Assembly: GCA_910584255.1 (NCBI GenBank)
Contig: CAJTXV010000005.1
Span: 6,560 to 70,559 of the forward strand
From: an uncultured Bacilli bacterium
GTDB lineage: Bacteria > Bacillota_I > Bacilli_A > RF39 > UBA660
DNA length: 64,000 bases
Reading direction: 5' to 3'
Below are positions 52,906 through 60,511 of this stretch, in pieces. The notes beneath the pieces are model-generated. The model was not told where the DNA came from, did not search any database, and was given only the letters and a program-made list of their open reading frames with translations. Both the position numbers and the translations under genes were made by a program. Positions within the stretch are counted from its first letter, which is position 1; the number at the start of each line of letters is the position of its first letter.

Positions 52906-54142
52906 CCACTTCTTTTAAAACTGCGGATTCCTTTTTTAAATCCGTTGGAGTATCCTTTTTTTCTTCTACTTTTTTAGGATATTCTGTAAATTCGATTGTT
53001 TTTCCTAGTTCATCCTCTTGATCTGGTGTAACTTCAACGATTGGGGATTCTACTTTTACTTTCTCATTTACTTTAACTTTATCTTTTTCTTCTTCCTTGA
53101 CTAGTTTTTCCTCAGTAGTTTTCAATTTCTTTTCTTTTTTCTTACTTTTATCTTTTCCAGATGTCTTGATATAAAAGTAAATCCCTAAGCATCCAATTGC
53201 AAATAAAATGAGACAACCAATAGTTACAAATACATATTCTAAAGTATGATTTTTCCTAGTACTCATAGGTTTTAAACTACTACTAGCCTTAGACACTGCG
53301 TGGCTTGTTGGTCTTTTGGATGCTTGTTTTTCTTCTGCTTTGGCACGTATAACAGTAATTGTATAAACTTTACTATTTCCAGCATTATCTTTAACAGTGA
53401 TAGTTACTTGATTTCTTCCTACTTTTAAATTCGTTGCACCTTTTATTTCAGTTTTTACATTATTTGATTGTTTCTCAACTTCAATCGTAACGTCTTCTGC
53501 TTCATATGGAATATCTACTGTATAACCTGTACGACTACTAGAAAACGGTTCATTTAAGGTATACCCTTTTACTTTTAAAGACTTTAAATCTAAACTTTCT
53601 TTTTCATTGTCCTTGTCTTTATCCTCTTTGGAGGTGTTAGATTCATTCTCTTTTGCTGTGATATTAATAGAAAATTGTGCCTTCACATTTGGATCATCTT
53701 CCAATGATACAGTAATAATTACTTTTCCAGGCTTCAATGTCTTTACTACTCCATTTTTAACGGTTGCTACAGCCTCATTCGAAGAGGTCCATTTGATTTT
53801 AGGATTATCTACTCCCGTAACAGTTGCTTTTACATTGATTGTAGCTCCAGGAACAGCATCTACTTTCTGCTTATCTAATACTATCTTTTTTTCTACTGGT
53901 TTTTCTGTTGGTGTTGGACTTGGGCTTGGTGTAGGTAACTCTGATGGTGTTGGAGTTGGGCTTGGGCTTGGACTTGTAGTCGGTGTTGGCGAAGGAGAAG
54001 CAGATGGAGTTGGTGACTCTGATGGTGTTGGCGTAGGTGTCGGATCTTCTTCTGCAAAAGTTATTATTGGTAGTCCAATTAGTGATAATACTAATAATAA
54101 AGTAATTGTATATTTTCCCATTTTATTCTTAAAATCTTTCAT
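52883..54142 (-). CDS. Membrane-anchored surface protein with Pro/Thr/Ser linker, Ig-like and cadherin-like domains
   Basis: The 419-residue protein has a signal peptide (residues 1-30, cut near TFAEE) followed at once by about 45 residues of TPTPSESPTPSAS-type linker. Next come a bacterial Ig-like (Big2) domain (about 80-160, VDAVPGATINVKATV...KVIITVS), a cadherin-like beta sandwich (about 180-265, like the repeats of the 800-residue protein at the left edge), a membrane helix (about 300-322) and a cytoplasmic tail of about 95 charged residues. The start follows GGAAGTAC. A linker placed before the folded domains is unusual. It may link envelope and cytoplasm. Confidence 0.82.
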   Translation of the reverse strand: MKDFKNKMGKYTITLLLVLSLIGLPIITFAEEDPTPTPTPSESPTPSASPSPTPTTSPSPSPTPTPSELPTPSPSPTPTEKPVEKKIVLDKQKVDAVPGATINVKATVTGVDNPKIKWTSSNEAVATVKNGVVKTLKPGKVIITVSLEDDPNVKAQFSINITAKENESNTSKEDKDKDNEKESLDLKSLKVKGYTLNEPFSSSRTGYTVDIPYEAEDVTIEVEKQSNNVKTEIKGATNLKVGRNQVTITVKDNAGNSKVYTITVIRAKAEEKQASKRPTSHAVSKASSSLKPMSTRKNHTLEYVFVTIGCLILFAIGCLGIYFYIKTSGKDKSKKKEKKLKTTEEKLVKEEEKDKVKVNEKVKVESPIVEVTPDQEDELGKTIEFTEYPKKVEEKKDTPTDLKKESAVLKEVEDLFDDE

Positions 54143-54195
54143 TTTGTACTTCCTTCCCTATTCTATATCAATCATTTCGATTATAACACAAAAAA

Positions 54196-54251
54196 ATAAA
54201 GTTGAGAAGTCCCTACTTCTAATTCTAAAGAAGAAGGTCTCTTTCAACTTT
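54196..54251 (-). terminator. Large terminator hairpin downstream of the 95-residue gene
   Basis: AAAGTTGAGAAG and its complement near 54240-54251, with an inner GAAG/CTTC stem, form a long imperfect hairpin. A T run follows on the minus strand (TTTATTTTTTT). It ends the leftmost gene of the accessory region. Confidence 0.65.
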
Positions 54252-54303
54252 TATTTTCTTATAAAAATATATGCATTTAAAATCATTATTTGCTATTTTG
54301 TTT

Positions 54304-54591
54304 TTAAATATCCTCATGAAGTGCACCAATTTTTCTTATATAGGATAAAACATTTTTCTTTTCAATTCCTATTTCAGATTCTACATCTCGAATATCATCA
54401 TAAGCAGATGAATTTATAAAACTTTTATAATTCCTTAAATCACGCTCTTCTTGTCTATTTGAATAGTTTGGAATCAATCCCTCTCTTTCACTAATAGAAT
54501 ATAATCGGATATGGTAATTTTTCATTTTTCCACATTCTAGTAAATTAATAAAGCGAATACTTGCTGTTGAAGATTTCTTTTTTTGCATCAT
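54304..54591 (-). CDS. Small protein of unknown function
   Basis: The 95-residue charged protein has no signal peptide or membrane segment and matches nothing I know. Residues 1-30 are basic (KKKSSTASIRFINLLECGKM). It follows the disrupted gene at 54634-55263 by 43 bases and has the ribosome site AGGGGAAAATT, so it may be a real last gene of that cluster. Confidence 0.5.
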   Translation of the reverse strand: MMQKKKSSTASIRFINLLECGKMKNYHIRLYSISEREGLIPNYSNRQEERDLRNYKSFINSSAYDDIRDVESEIGIEKKNVLSYIRKIGALHEDI

Positions 54592-54633
54592 AATTTTCCC
54601 CTACACTTTCCATTTTTATTAATCCTATTTTCA

Positions 54634-55263
54634 TTATAAGGCTTTTTCTAAAATTTTACTACCTTTTTCACCATCATATACAAATTCCATCATCTGTTCT
54701 TTCGTAACTTTTTCTAAAATATAGGGACTCTTTCTTCCAATTTTATAAGTGTTTCCTACATGGGCAAAACATTCTTTTGCTTTTTCTATTTAAACTTTCA
54801 TAATATCCTCAAATGTCATCGTTGTAAAATAACAATCATTTGCAAATTTACATAGGTCTCTTTCATCGTAAAAATGAGGAAATAGTGGACTATAAGTAAG
54901 CACCTGATTTCGAAAATCAAAAGAGCCTGGTATCTTCCCATAAGGATCACTCATTTTAATTCCAGCATACCTTAAATATCCAAATCTCTTATCTTTTTCT
55001 AAGTAATCTGGGTGCAAATTACATCCACCCATTTTCATTAGAGGTACTCGATTGGCTAAACGATTATTTCTAAATTTTTTAAGGGAATCTGGATTACTAA
55101 AATCATATGCTTCTAATCCACTTTGTGGAACAAGCCTCAAAAAGAACTTCTTGGGATCTATTCCCTTTTTTCTTTCATCCAAAATTATATCAAATATGTC
55201 ATCTGTAATTTCTTATGTTCCTTGCTCTATTCCCAAAATAGTATCTCTAAAGTACTTTTCCAT
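54634..55263 (-). pseudogene. Disrupted gene with two in-frame TAA codons
   Basis: A well-placed ATG (55263, after AAAGGAGTTAGTT) opens a frame of 209 codons ending at 54634. It is interrupted by TAA at codon 17 (55213-55215) and again at codon 158 (54790-54792). The sequence on each side of both stops is continuous in frame: MEKYFRDTILGIEQGT before the first, EITDDIFDIILDERKKG after it, and IEKAKECFAHVGNTYKIGRK after the second. The middle 130 residues remain open and contain FFLRLVPQSGLEAYDFSNPD. The family is unknown. Two independent substitutions (decay) are the simplest reading. Confidence 0.75.
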
Positions 55264-55283
55264 AACTAACTCCTTTTCATCCT

Positions 55284-55517
55284 CTAAATTTTAATTAATT
55301 GTTTATTTTGCTCTATTGTATCATCGACTGTTAATAACACTTCATTGAAAGCTCTAACATTGGAGTTTACGTCATGATGAGTAGATTTTAATGTTTGACT
55401 CGTTATATTTAAAAATTTTTCAACTTCTCTTTGAGAATCCGTATATACCATACCATCCGATTTCTTTTCAAAAAATAGCTCGTTCAATATACATAATCCG
55501 ATTCCTATCATATTCAT
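55284..55517 (-). CDS. Small helical protein of unknown function
   Basis: The 77-residue protein is predicted helical (YTDSQREVEKFLNITSQTLK, VNSNVRAFNEVLLTVDDTIEQNKQL). It has the length and helical nature of small secretion partners such as WXG100-like proteins but no WxG motif. A ribosome site AAAGGAG lies about 11 bases upstream. It sits between the hydrolase-like gene and the TAA-interrupted gene. Confidence 0.5.
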   Translation of the reverse strand: MNMIGIGLCILNELFFEKKSDGMVYTDSQREVEKFLNITSQTLKSTHHDVNSNVRAFNEVLLTVDDTIEQNKQLIKI

Positions 55518-55542
55518 AGTACGAATGGACTCCTTTAGCGTA

Positions 55543-56319
55543 TCATATACCTGTTAGAAAGTTTTTAAATGTTTGAAGATGACTGACTGCATTCACATTT
55601 CTAGTACAAAATACATTTTCAATCAATGAGGAATCGTAAACATCATATTTGTTTTCAGGTATACCATTTGGAATTGCAATATCATAATCCATATGAGAAT
55701 TACTACTAATTCCTTCATAGTAAGTAATTAATTGTTTGTATATTGCCTCGGCGAGTGCATTATCTCCAATCTTACTACGAATGACTTTTCTTACTTCAGG
55801 ATAAAAAATTAATGGCGATGCCAGTTTGGTTCCTGTATAAGGGGCTGCTATATTATAGATATTAGTTTTTCTAAAAGAACTGGGATTAAGAAAAAAACTA
55901 GGAATATAAAAATTCATTACACTACATTTGGACAAGCCAATGATATTTATGGAATTGGTTCTTGGAGATGATGCTAAATTATCTATATAAGATGCATACA
56001 ATCTAGCATCTTCTACAATGGGTGCCTCTGCATCCATCAAAAATAATTTAATCACATAATTGCCATTCTTTCTTCTATAATGGTTGATTACATGATCAAT
56101 TCTAACTTCCTTCTCTTTAATATTCCTAAAATCCTTGGAATGATCTTCTACTCTAGATCCATGATTGATGATTATATAGTCGACTTTTTCGTTTTTGTTA
56201 TTGACAATTTTTTCATAAGTTGCAAAAGCAAAACTTCTACCATATTCTGTTTTATTTGGACTGTAATTCCATCTTTGATTCGTTAAATCATATTTTGCAA
56301 TTATCTCTATAGTTCCCAT
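55543..56319 (-). CDS. Alpha/beta-hydrolase-like protein
   Basis: I prefer the ATG at 56319 (MGTIEIIAKYD...), which follows GGGGGTGCGAAACG; the upstream 31 codons lack a good ribosome site. The 258-residue protein has features of an alpha/beta hydrolase: the central strand and nucleophile-like elbow INIIGLSKCSVMNF (G-x-S-x-C rather than G-x-S-x-G), then NIAAPYTGTKLASP resembling the lipase oxyanion-side loop, and a late His in NAVSHLQTF. There is no signal peptide. It may be a lipase- or esterase-like effector. The 174-residue gene ends 77 bases upstream of this start and overlaps only the alternative longer reading. Enzyme activity is inference. Confidence 0.6.
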   Translation of the reverse strand: MGTIEIIAKYDLTNQRWNYSPNKTEYGRSFAFATYEKIVNNKNEKVDYIIINHGSRVEDHSKDFRNIKEKEVRIDHVINHYRRKNGNYVIKLFLMDAEAPIVEDARLYASYIDNLASSPRTNSINIIGLSKCSVMNFYIPSFFLNPSSFRKTNIYNIAAPYTGTKLASPLIFYPEVRKVIRSKIGDNALAEAIYKQLITYYEGISSNSHMDYDIAIPNGIPENKYDVYDSSLIENVFCTRNVNAVSHLQTFKNFLTGI

Positions 56320-56395
56320 CGTTTCGCACCCCCAATTAACAAATTGAAACATATTTCCTATTAAAATGATTTTTTTTAATCTTTCGACAATAGAT

Positions 56396-56920
56396 CTACT
56401 TTCGATTAGCATTTATAAATGCTTTTATAAATTGTTTCTCTGATTCATCCATGTTTTCTAAATAAGAATCATATCCACCTTTCATATATTCCTGATATAT
56501 ATCTGAATATTTACTACCACAACTATATTGGATGATGGTACCTTGTATAAAATGATTCCTTAGTTCTGAAAAAGGGATTGCATATTCTAAAACAGGAATA
56601 TTGGGATGTCTACTTTCTGGGTATAATCCAAATCCCCCATATTGACTCAATAATTCTTCAGGTATATTGTAAGATGCAATAAAACATTGATCATCCCAAC
56701 CCATAGAAGGAATACCAGATATATATTCCAAGGCTCCTTCATAGAAATGGAAAAAGTGTAAATAATCAATATTGGGTTTATAATTATGAGTGTTTAATCC
56801 ATCATTATAACTTTTTTTTGGAAAACTAATAATTCCATTTTTATAATCTTGCAATTCATTTCTACTAGTTCCATTTCTAGTATATGAGTAGATATCTTCA
56901 ACCACTCTATAAATTATCAT
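56396..56920 (-). CDS. Uncharacterised protein beside the hydrolase-like gene
   Basis: The 174-residue protein begins IIYRVVEDIYSYTRNG and contains DYLHFFHFYEGALEYISG, an aspect shared by a loosely defined set of gut Firmicute proteins in which Y-R at the start and H-F-F in the middle recur. These recall ADP-ribosyltransferase-like folds (DarT or RES type), but I cannot confirm catalytic residues. The start follows TTGGGGGTAGAG, a ribosome site of the same GGGGGT style as the hydrolase gene, so the two are probably one operon. Confidence 0.55.
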   Translation of the reverse strand: MIIYRVVEDIYSYTRNGTSRNELQDYKNGIISFPKKSYNDGLNTHNYKPNIDYLHFFHFYEGALEYISGIPSMGWDDQCFIASYNIPEELLSQYGGFGLYPESRHPNIPVLEYAIPFSELRNHFIQGTIIQYSCGSKYSDIYQEYMKGGYDSYLENMDESEKQFIKAFINANRK

Positions 56921-56984
56921 ATCTCTACCCCCAAAAGATATTTTTTTCTTTTATTTTAGTGATAATATTCATTCAAACAATTTA

Positions 56985-57474
56985 TCATATCTTTGTTACT
57001 TTGATATATTCTTCTAAAAATACATCATTTACTCTATATATTTCTTTTGCTTCATCCGTTCTTAAGTATTTAGGATTACACCTAGCAAATTCAAATAATT
57101 CAATTCTATTTCTATTAATGCATCTGCATCCTTTAAATATTTGATAATATTCGGATGTTCTTTTTCTCGCTACTTTTAAACTTCAGGTTTTTAAAATCTA
57201 CAATGTCATCTGATTTCGCATGAGTTTCAATTAGAAGTGCAATTTTATTCAAATCTTTATCACTAAAATCATTCTTTAATTCTTCCTTACTCACTTTTAG
57301 ATTTAATATCCAAATACAATAACATAGTGCTCTTTCAATATGTTCTATGTTATGATATAGGACATGAATTTTAGTATATAATTTCTCTTGAATACCTCTT
57401 AAATAAGTCATGTCAATATTTTGAATGCTACTTTTCTCCATTTGATAAATCTCCATAGCCTTCTTTATTAACAT
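56985..57474 (-). pseudogene. Degraded HD-type protein gene with two one-base deletions
   Basis: The open part (57133-57474) encodes 113 residues with VLYHNIEHIERALCYCIWIL, reminiscent of the H-x3-H-x-x-R start of HD phosphohydrolases, and ALLIETHAKSDD. Restoring one base near 57136 and one near 57115 continues the frame as ILSNILKDADALDRNRIELF, then ARCNPKYLRTDEAKEIYRV to a TGA at 56985, giving 163 residues. The DADALDR and YLRTDEAK phrases are typical of a family of HD-domain proteins in gut Firmicutes. The gene is therefore probably dead, or the two sites are sequence errors. Confidence 0.7.
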
Positions 57475-57511
57475 TTCTTTTATAAAATTGTATATTTATT
57501 TATGATTTCTG

Positions 57512-58058
57512 TTATCTATAACTAGCTACAGTACATTTACCACTTTCATTATTGAAGGTTGCTCCTAACTTTTGTCCTGTTTTATCTACCCATGTATAAC
57601 TACGAGACCCTTTTGATATACTTGTTAAAGTTCCCTCTCCACCAATTTTTGCAACTAATTCTTCATAAGTGAATGAGCCATTATTTAAATTTTTTTGTAG
57701 TTCACTTGATAATGGCAGCTTTATTTTATCATTTTTTATGCTTTCTTTATCAATTGTTGCCTGAATTGTAATATTATCATTACTATAAGTTTTGAAACTA
57801 ATCCAATTTTTAGAATCAAACTTCCAAATTGGATCACTTCCAATTGATGCATCTGTAGTAGATTCAAAACCTATAATATCATTAATTTCTTTCATCGTAT
57901 TTGTTACTTCAATTTTTTTCATGCATTCTATTATAGTACAATTTGCTTTTACATCTTCTTCTTTCTTTTCATCTAGCTTTTCATCATTGCATCCTGTAAA
58001 AAAAACATAATGTACATAAAAATATAATAGATCCTAATCGTATTTTTTTTAATTTCAT
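57512..58058 (-). pseudogene. Lipoprotein gene frameshifted in an A8 tract at the signal peptide
   Basis: An ATG at 58058, 8 bases after GAGGG, starts MKLKKIRLGSIIFLCTLCFF. The tract of eight A residues on the plus strand (57998-58005) then shifts the frame. With seven, the frame continues as a lipobox FFTGC followed by NDEKLDEKKEED and the 136-residue open remainder, 181 residues in all. The mature domain ends VAKIGGEGTLTSISKGSRSY and TGQKLGATFNNESGKC. This resembles small SmpA/OmlA-like or DUF3862-type lipoproteins with a G-E-G-T-x-x-S pattern. As read, the gene lacks export. A homopolymer slip, decay or sequencing error could all explain it. Confidence 0.75.
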
Positions 58059-58308
58059 TTCCATTTCCCTCTTTCTATTAAATTGTATCAGAAAATGAAT
58101 AAATCGTAAATCCTAGCACTCTAAAAACAAAATAACGATGTAAATATGAAGTAATTATAAAAATCAAAGAAAAAAACTTATAAAATAAGGTTTTTATGTC
58201 AATTGGTGCGTTTTGCACTTCTTATATAGTCAAGTTCATAAATATTTGATGAATTAATTATATCGTTTTATTTCATATCAAGCAATATATTTTATAATTA
58301 TTTAATTA
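58059..58308. other. Intergenic stretch, no gene seen
   Basis: It is AT-rich with stops in all frames. A sequence with TTTGCACTTCTTAT near 58214 resembles one with TTTGCACTTGC near 60383, perhaps remains of a common element. Confidence 0.35.
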
Positions 58309-58440
58309 CTATTTTTTTGCTTTTTCATAATTTTCTAAAAATACAGTACTATCATTATATATTTCTTTAGCTTCATTTGTTCTTAAATAATCAGGATTAC
58401 ACCTAGTAAATTTAGTTGCGTTTTTAGTTGTATTTTCAAT
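58309..58440 (-). pseudogene. C-terminal remnant of a second HD-type protein
   Basis: On the minus strand the frame ending at TAG 58309 encodes TRCNPDYLRTNEAKEIYND then STVFLENYEKAKK. This lines up with ARCNPKYLRTDEAKEIYRV and its following VFLEEY at the end of the degraded gene at 56985-57474. The N-terminal part is absent. It is thus a fragment of a paralogue. Confidence 0.65.
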
Positions 58441-58617
58441 TGAATATTTTTTGCCGCTTTTCCTTATTTCATAAGGTCTAAAAGAAAAAATAAACTACTA
58501 AATAAACCATTAAATAAGCATAGTCAGTAAAAACAAAAGAATAAATTTTTAATAGATATATCATCTATCATACTTACCTTAACACATATTATATGACTTT
58601 ACTAGTGACTTTGTACT

Positions 58618-58689
58618 GTAAATTACTCGGTAAATGACACGGTAAATCATACTGTAATTTGGTCTGTAATTCACTCTGTAAATATTATT
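58618..58689. repeat. Six 12-bp direct repeats starting GTAAAT/GTAATT
   Basis: GTAAAT or GTAATT begins at 58618, 58630, 58642, 58654, 58666 and 58678, exactly 12 bases apart; the following six bases are variable but often end ACTCT or ACACG. No stop occurs in several frames across the array. It could be iteron-like protein-binding sites or the remains of a tetrapeptide-repeat tail (I-Y-R-V on the minus strand). Confidence 0.75.
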
Positions 58690-58978
58690 AATTTTTGTTC
58701 ATAGCATTTATGATAGAAATATACTTAATAAAACTTATAGTGGCATCTTCTCTAGGCAAATAAATCTTTTCTTCATCTTCATAAAGTAATGCAACTAAAG
58801 TAACTTTATTATTACTAATAATTATCTTATGTGGTTCCATAATACTTAAATTTGTTTTGTTAAACTTAATAATATGACCATTTATATACTCTACTTTCAA
58901 ATTACCATGACTAGCTTTCATTTTTAGTTTAATTTTAATACTTTCTGGGAAAATCAATTCTTCTATGGTCGTTTTCAT
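58688..58978 (-). CDS. Small protein of unknown function
   Basis: The 96-residue beta-rich protein (MKTTIEELIFPESIKIKLKM, HIIKFNKTNLSIMEPHKIII) has no signal peptide or known motif. AAAGGAGGATTAAAT is a very good ribosome site. Its stop codon is at the end of the 12-bp repeat array. It may be cargo of the mobile element marked by the serine recombinase. Confidence 0.55.
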   Translation of the reverse strand: MKTTIEELIFPESIKIKLKMKASHGNLKVEYINGHIIKFNKTNLSIMEPHKIIISNNKVTLVALLYEDEEKIYLPREDATISFIKYISIINAMNKN

Positions 58979-59240
58979 ATATTTAATCCTCCTTTAAGCA
59001 ATGAAAAAAGCCCATAATATCAAATACTATGAACTTTATTTATAACTAATCGCTTAAAGGTGCGACTTTTAACCTCAATGGTGCCTATGAAGAAGAAGTC
59101 GAATAACTTTTTTCACAAACAATTAATAGGTAGTAATAATTACTAACTAATATAAGTATAGCATGGATTATCAGATTTTGTTCTAAAAATTTTACTTGTT
59201 CGCTTGTTTTAGTTTTAAAGCCATTGTATAATTTCTATTA

Positions 59241-59467
59241 GGAAATACTAAACTGTTGAGTACTTGCCAACTTCTTATAGGAAGGAGGCTTGATATTATG
59301 AGGAAAAAGGATTTATTAATCTCATTTCTAATATTAATTATCATTTTATTAATAGTCTCTTTAATGATTCTATGTATAAAAAAATAGTACTCAATTTACT
59401 TACGTAGATTAAGTACTTTACACATTTAATTGGGTAAGTACTCAACTAGGCAAAGTTAAGTATTTCC
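59241..59467. repeat. Imperfect inverted repeat flanking the 29-residue peptide gene
   Basis: Left arm GGAAATACTAAACT then GTTGAGTACTT (59241-59265). Right arm AAGTACTCAAC (59436-59446) and AGTTAAGTATTTCC (59454-59467). They are inverted copies with a small insertion in the right arm. A second short hairpin AGTACTCAAT/ATTAAGTACT (59387-59418) lies just after the peptide gene. Confidence 0.75.
59298..59387 (+). CDS. 29-residue toxin-like membrane peptide
   Basis: A short gene with a perfect ribosome site (GAAGGAGGCTTGATATT) encodes 29 residues: MRKKD, a continuous hydrophobic helix of about 21 Leu/Ile/Val-rich residues, and the end CIKK. This is the layout of type I toxin peptides such as TxpA, BsrG or Fst-like toxins and holin-like toxins. 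Inverted repeats flank it and a hairpin follows its stop, which would allow a structured, translation-silent mRNA or pairing with an antisense RNA. Toxicity and the antitoxin RNA are inferred. Confidence 0.55.
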   Translation: MRKKDLLISFLILIIILLIVSLMILCIKK

Positions 59468-59551
59468 CTTTTTTATTTTATGCAAGTTTCCTTGACATAT
59501 TCATAATATCATATTTTTAAGTTATTGTCAAAAATCAAATTTTTAAGAAAT

Positions 59552-60175
59552 CTATTTTTTTGCATATGGATTTGATGCATAATGTAAACTTCTTTGTCTC
59601 ATAACATCGTTTTGCTTTAATTGTGCCTCAATTTTTCTGTTTAAATCAGATATACTTCTATCATAATCAACATCAGATATTATGTGTAATATATAAGAAT
59701 CAACCATTGATAATTGTTCGTATTTTTCTGGCTTTTGTTCCTCATTTACTTTAGCACTTAATTGTTCTTTTGGAACTTGACTTAATCTAGTTATTTCTTG
59801 CCTTGCATATCGTAATTCTTCAGGTGTTAGTTTTCTTAACATTAATTCTTCAATAGATTCATTACACATATAATCATATACTTTCATATAATCTTCTTCG
59901 GAACATTCACTTGTGCCATAGATTTTAAATAATCTGGCAAAAATCTTATTTCTACTATAACTACTTGCTTCTTCAAGTTCTTCATAAGATAACTCTGATA
60001 CTTTTTTTGAATCAAAATATTCAATTCTTTTCTTTTCAAATTCTGGTTCATAAGATAACCATTTAATCCATTCAATATCAGGTGAAACATTACCAAATAC
60101 ATTCCCATAAACAATTTTAGTCATTCCACCCATTCCAGCCATCTCTCTAGCCATAATTCTATTAAAATTGCTCAC
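59552..60175 (-). CDS. Uncharacterised protein, possibly cargo of the recombinase element
   Basis: The 207-residue protein starts at GTG (60175) after AAGGGAGGTTTGATTT. It begins MSNFNRIMAREMAGMGGM and is helical and highly charged; a phrase such as LTPEELRYARQEITRL is visible. There is no signal or membrane segment. I do not recognise a family. Its leader AAGGGAGGTTT is the same as that of the gene at 62556-63257, which hints at a common origin. Confidence 0.6.
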   Translation of the reverse strand: MSNFNRIMAREMAGMGGMTKIVYGNVFGNVSPDIEWIKWLSYEPEFEKKRIEYFDSKKVSELSYEELEEASSYSRNKIFARLFKIYGTSECSEEDYMKVYDYMCNESIEELMLRKLTPEELRYARQEITRLSQVPKEQLSAKVNEEQKPEKYEQLSMVDSYILHIISDVDYDRSISDLNRKIEAQLKQNDVMRQRSLHYASNPYAKK

Positions 60176-60258
60176 AAATCAAACCTCCCTTAAGTAATTA
60201 ATATTTTATCACAATTTATTAATTAATACTATAACTTGAATTGAATTTCTAAATAATT

Positions 60259-60482
60259 AAATAGGATGAAAATACTATAAAATTTGATGATATCTAAAAG
60301 AACAGGATAAGAAAGATACGCATCTATATAAACTTTTTCTTTATTTCATAAGGGTTTATATATGTGCATTTCTTATTTTGCACTTGCAAAATTCATCCTA
60401 CTTTGTAGGTTGATATTAAGGATAGATAATTATTTAATCCTTATAATTAAAGAGTTTTATATCTTATATTTTCATCCTATTT
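60259..60482. repeat. 224-bp element with perfect 16-bp terminal inverted repeats (MITE-like)
   Basis: AAATAGGATGAAAATA (60259-60274) and TATTTTCATCCTATTT (60467-60482) are perfect inverted copies. The sequence between has no open frame but more copies of the core TCATCCTA/TAGGATGA near 60399 and 60505, and a small hairpin CCTAC-TTT-GTAGG near 60401. It looks like a miniature non-coding transposon, but a target-site duplication is not clear. Confidence 0.55.
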
Positions 60483-60511
60483 TTATATTTTTGCTGATTT
60501 TTATAGGATGA

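Noticed and set aside
52883..54142. Plus-strand 270-residue frame at 53607-54419 opposite the surface protein
   Set aside because: It is a mirror of the low-complexity Pro/Thr/Ser linker on the minus strand, with no ribosome site and a composition of Gly/Val repeats.
58618..58689. CRISPR array
   Set aside because: The 12-bp period is far too short for repeats plus spacers, and no cas gene is present.
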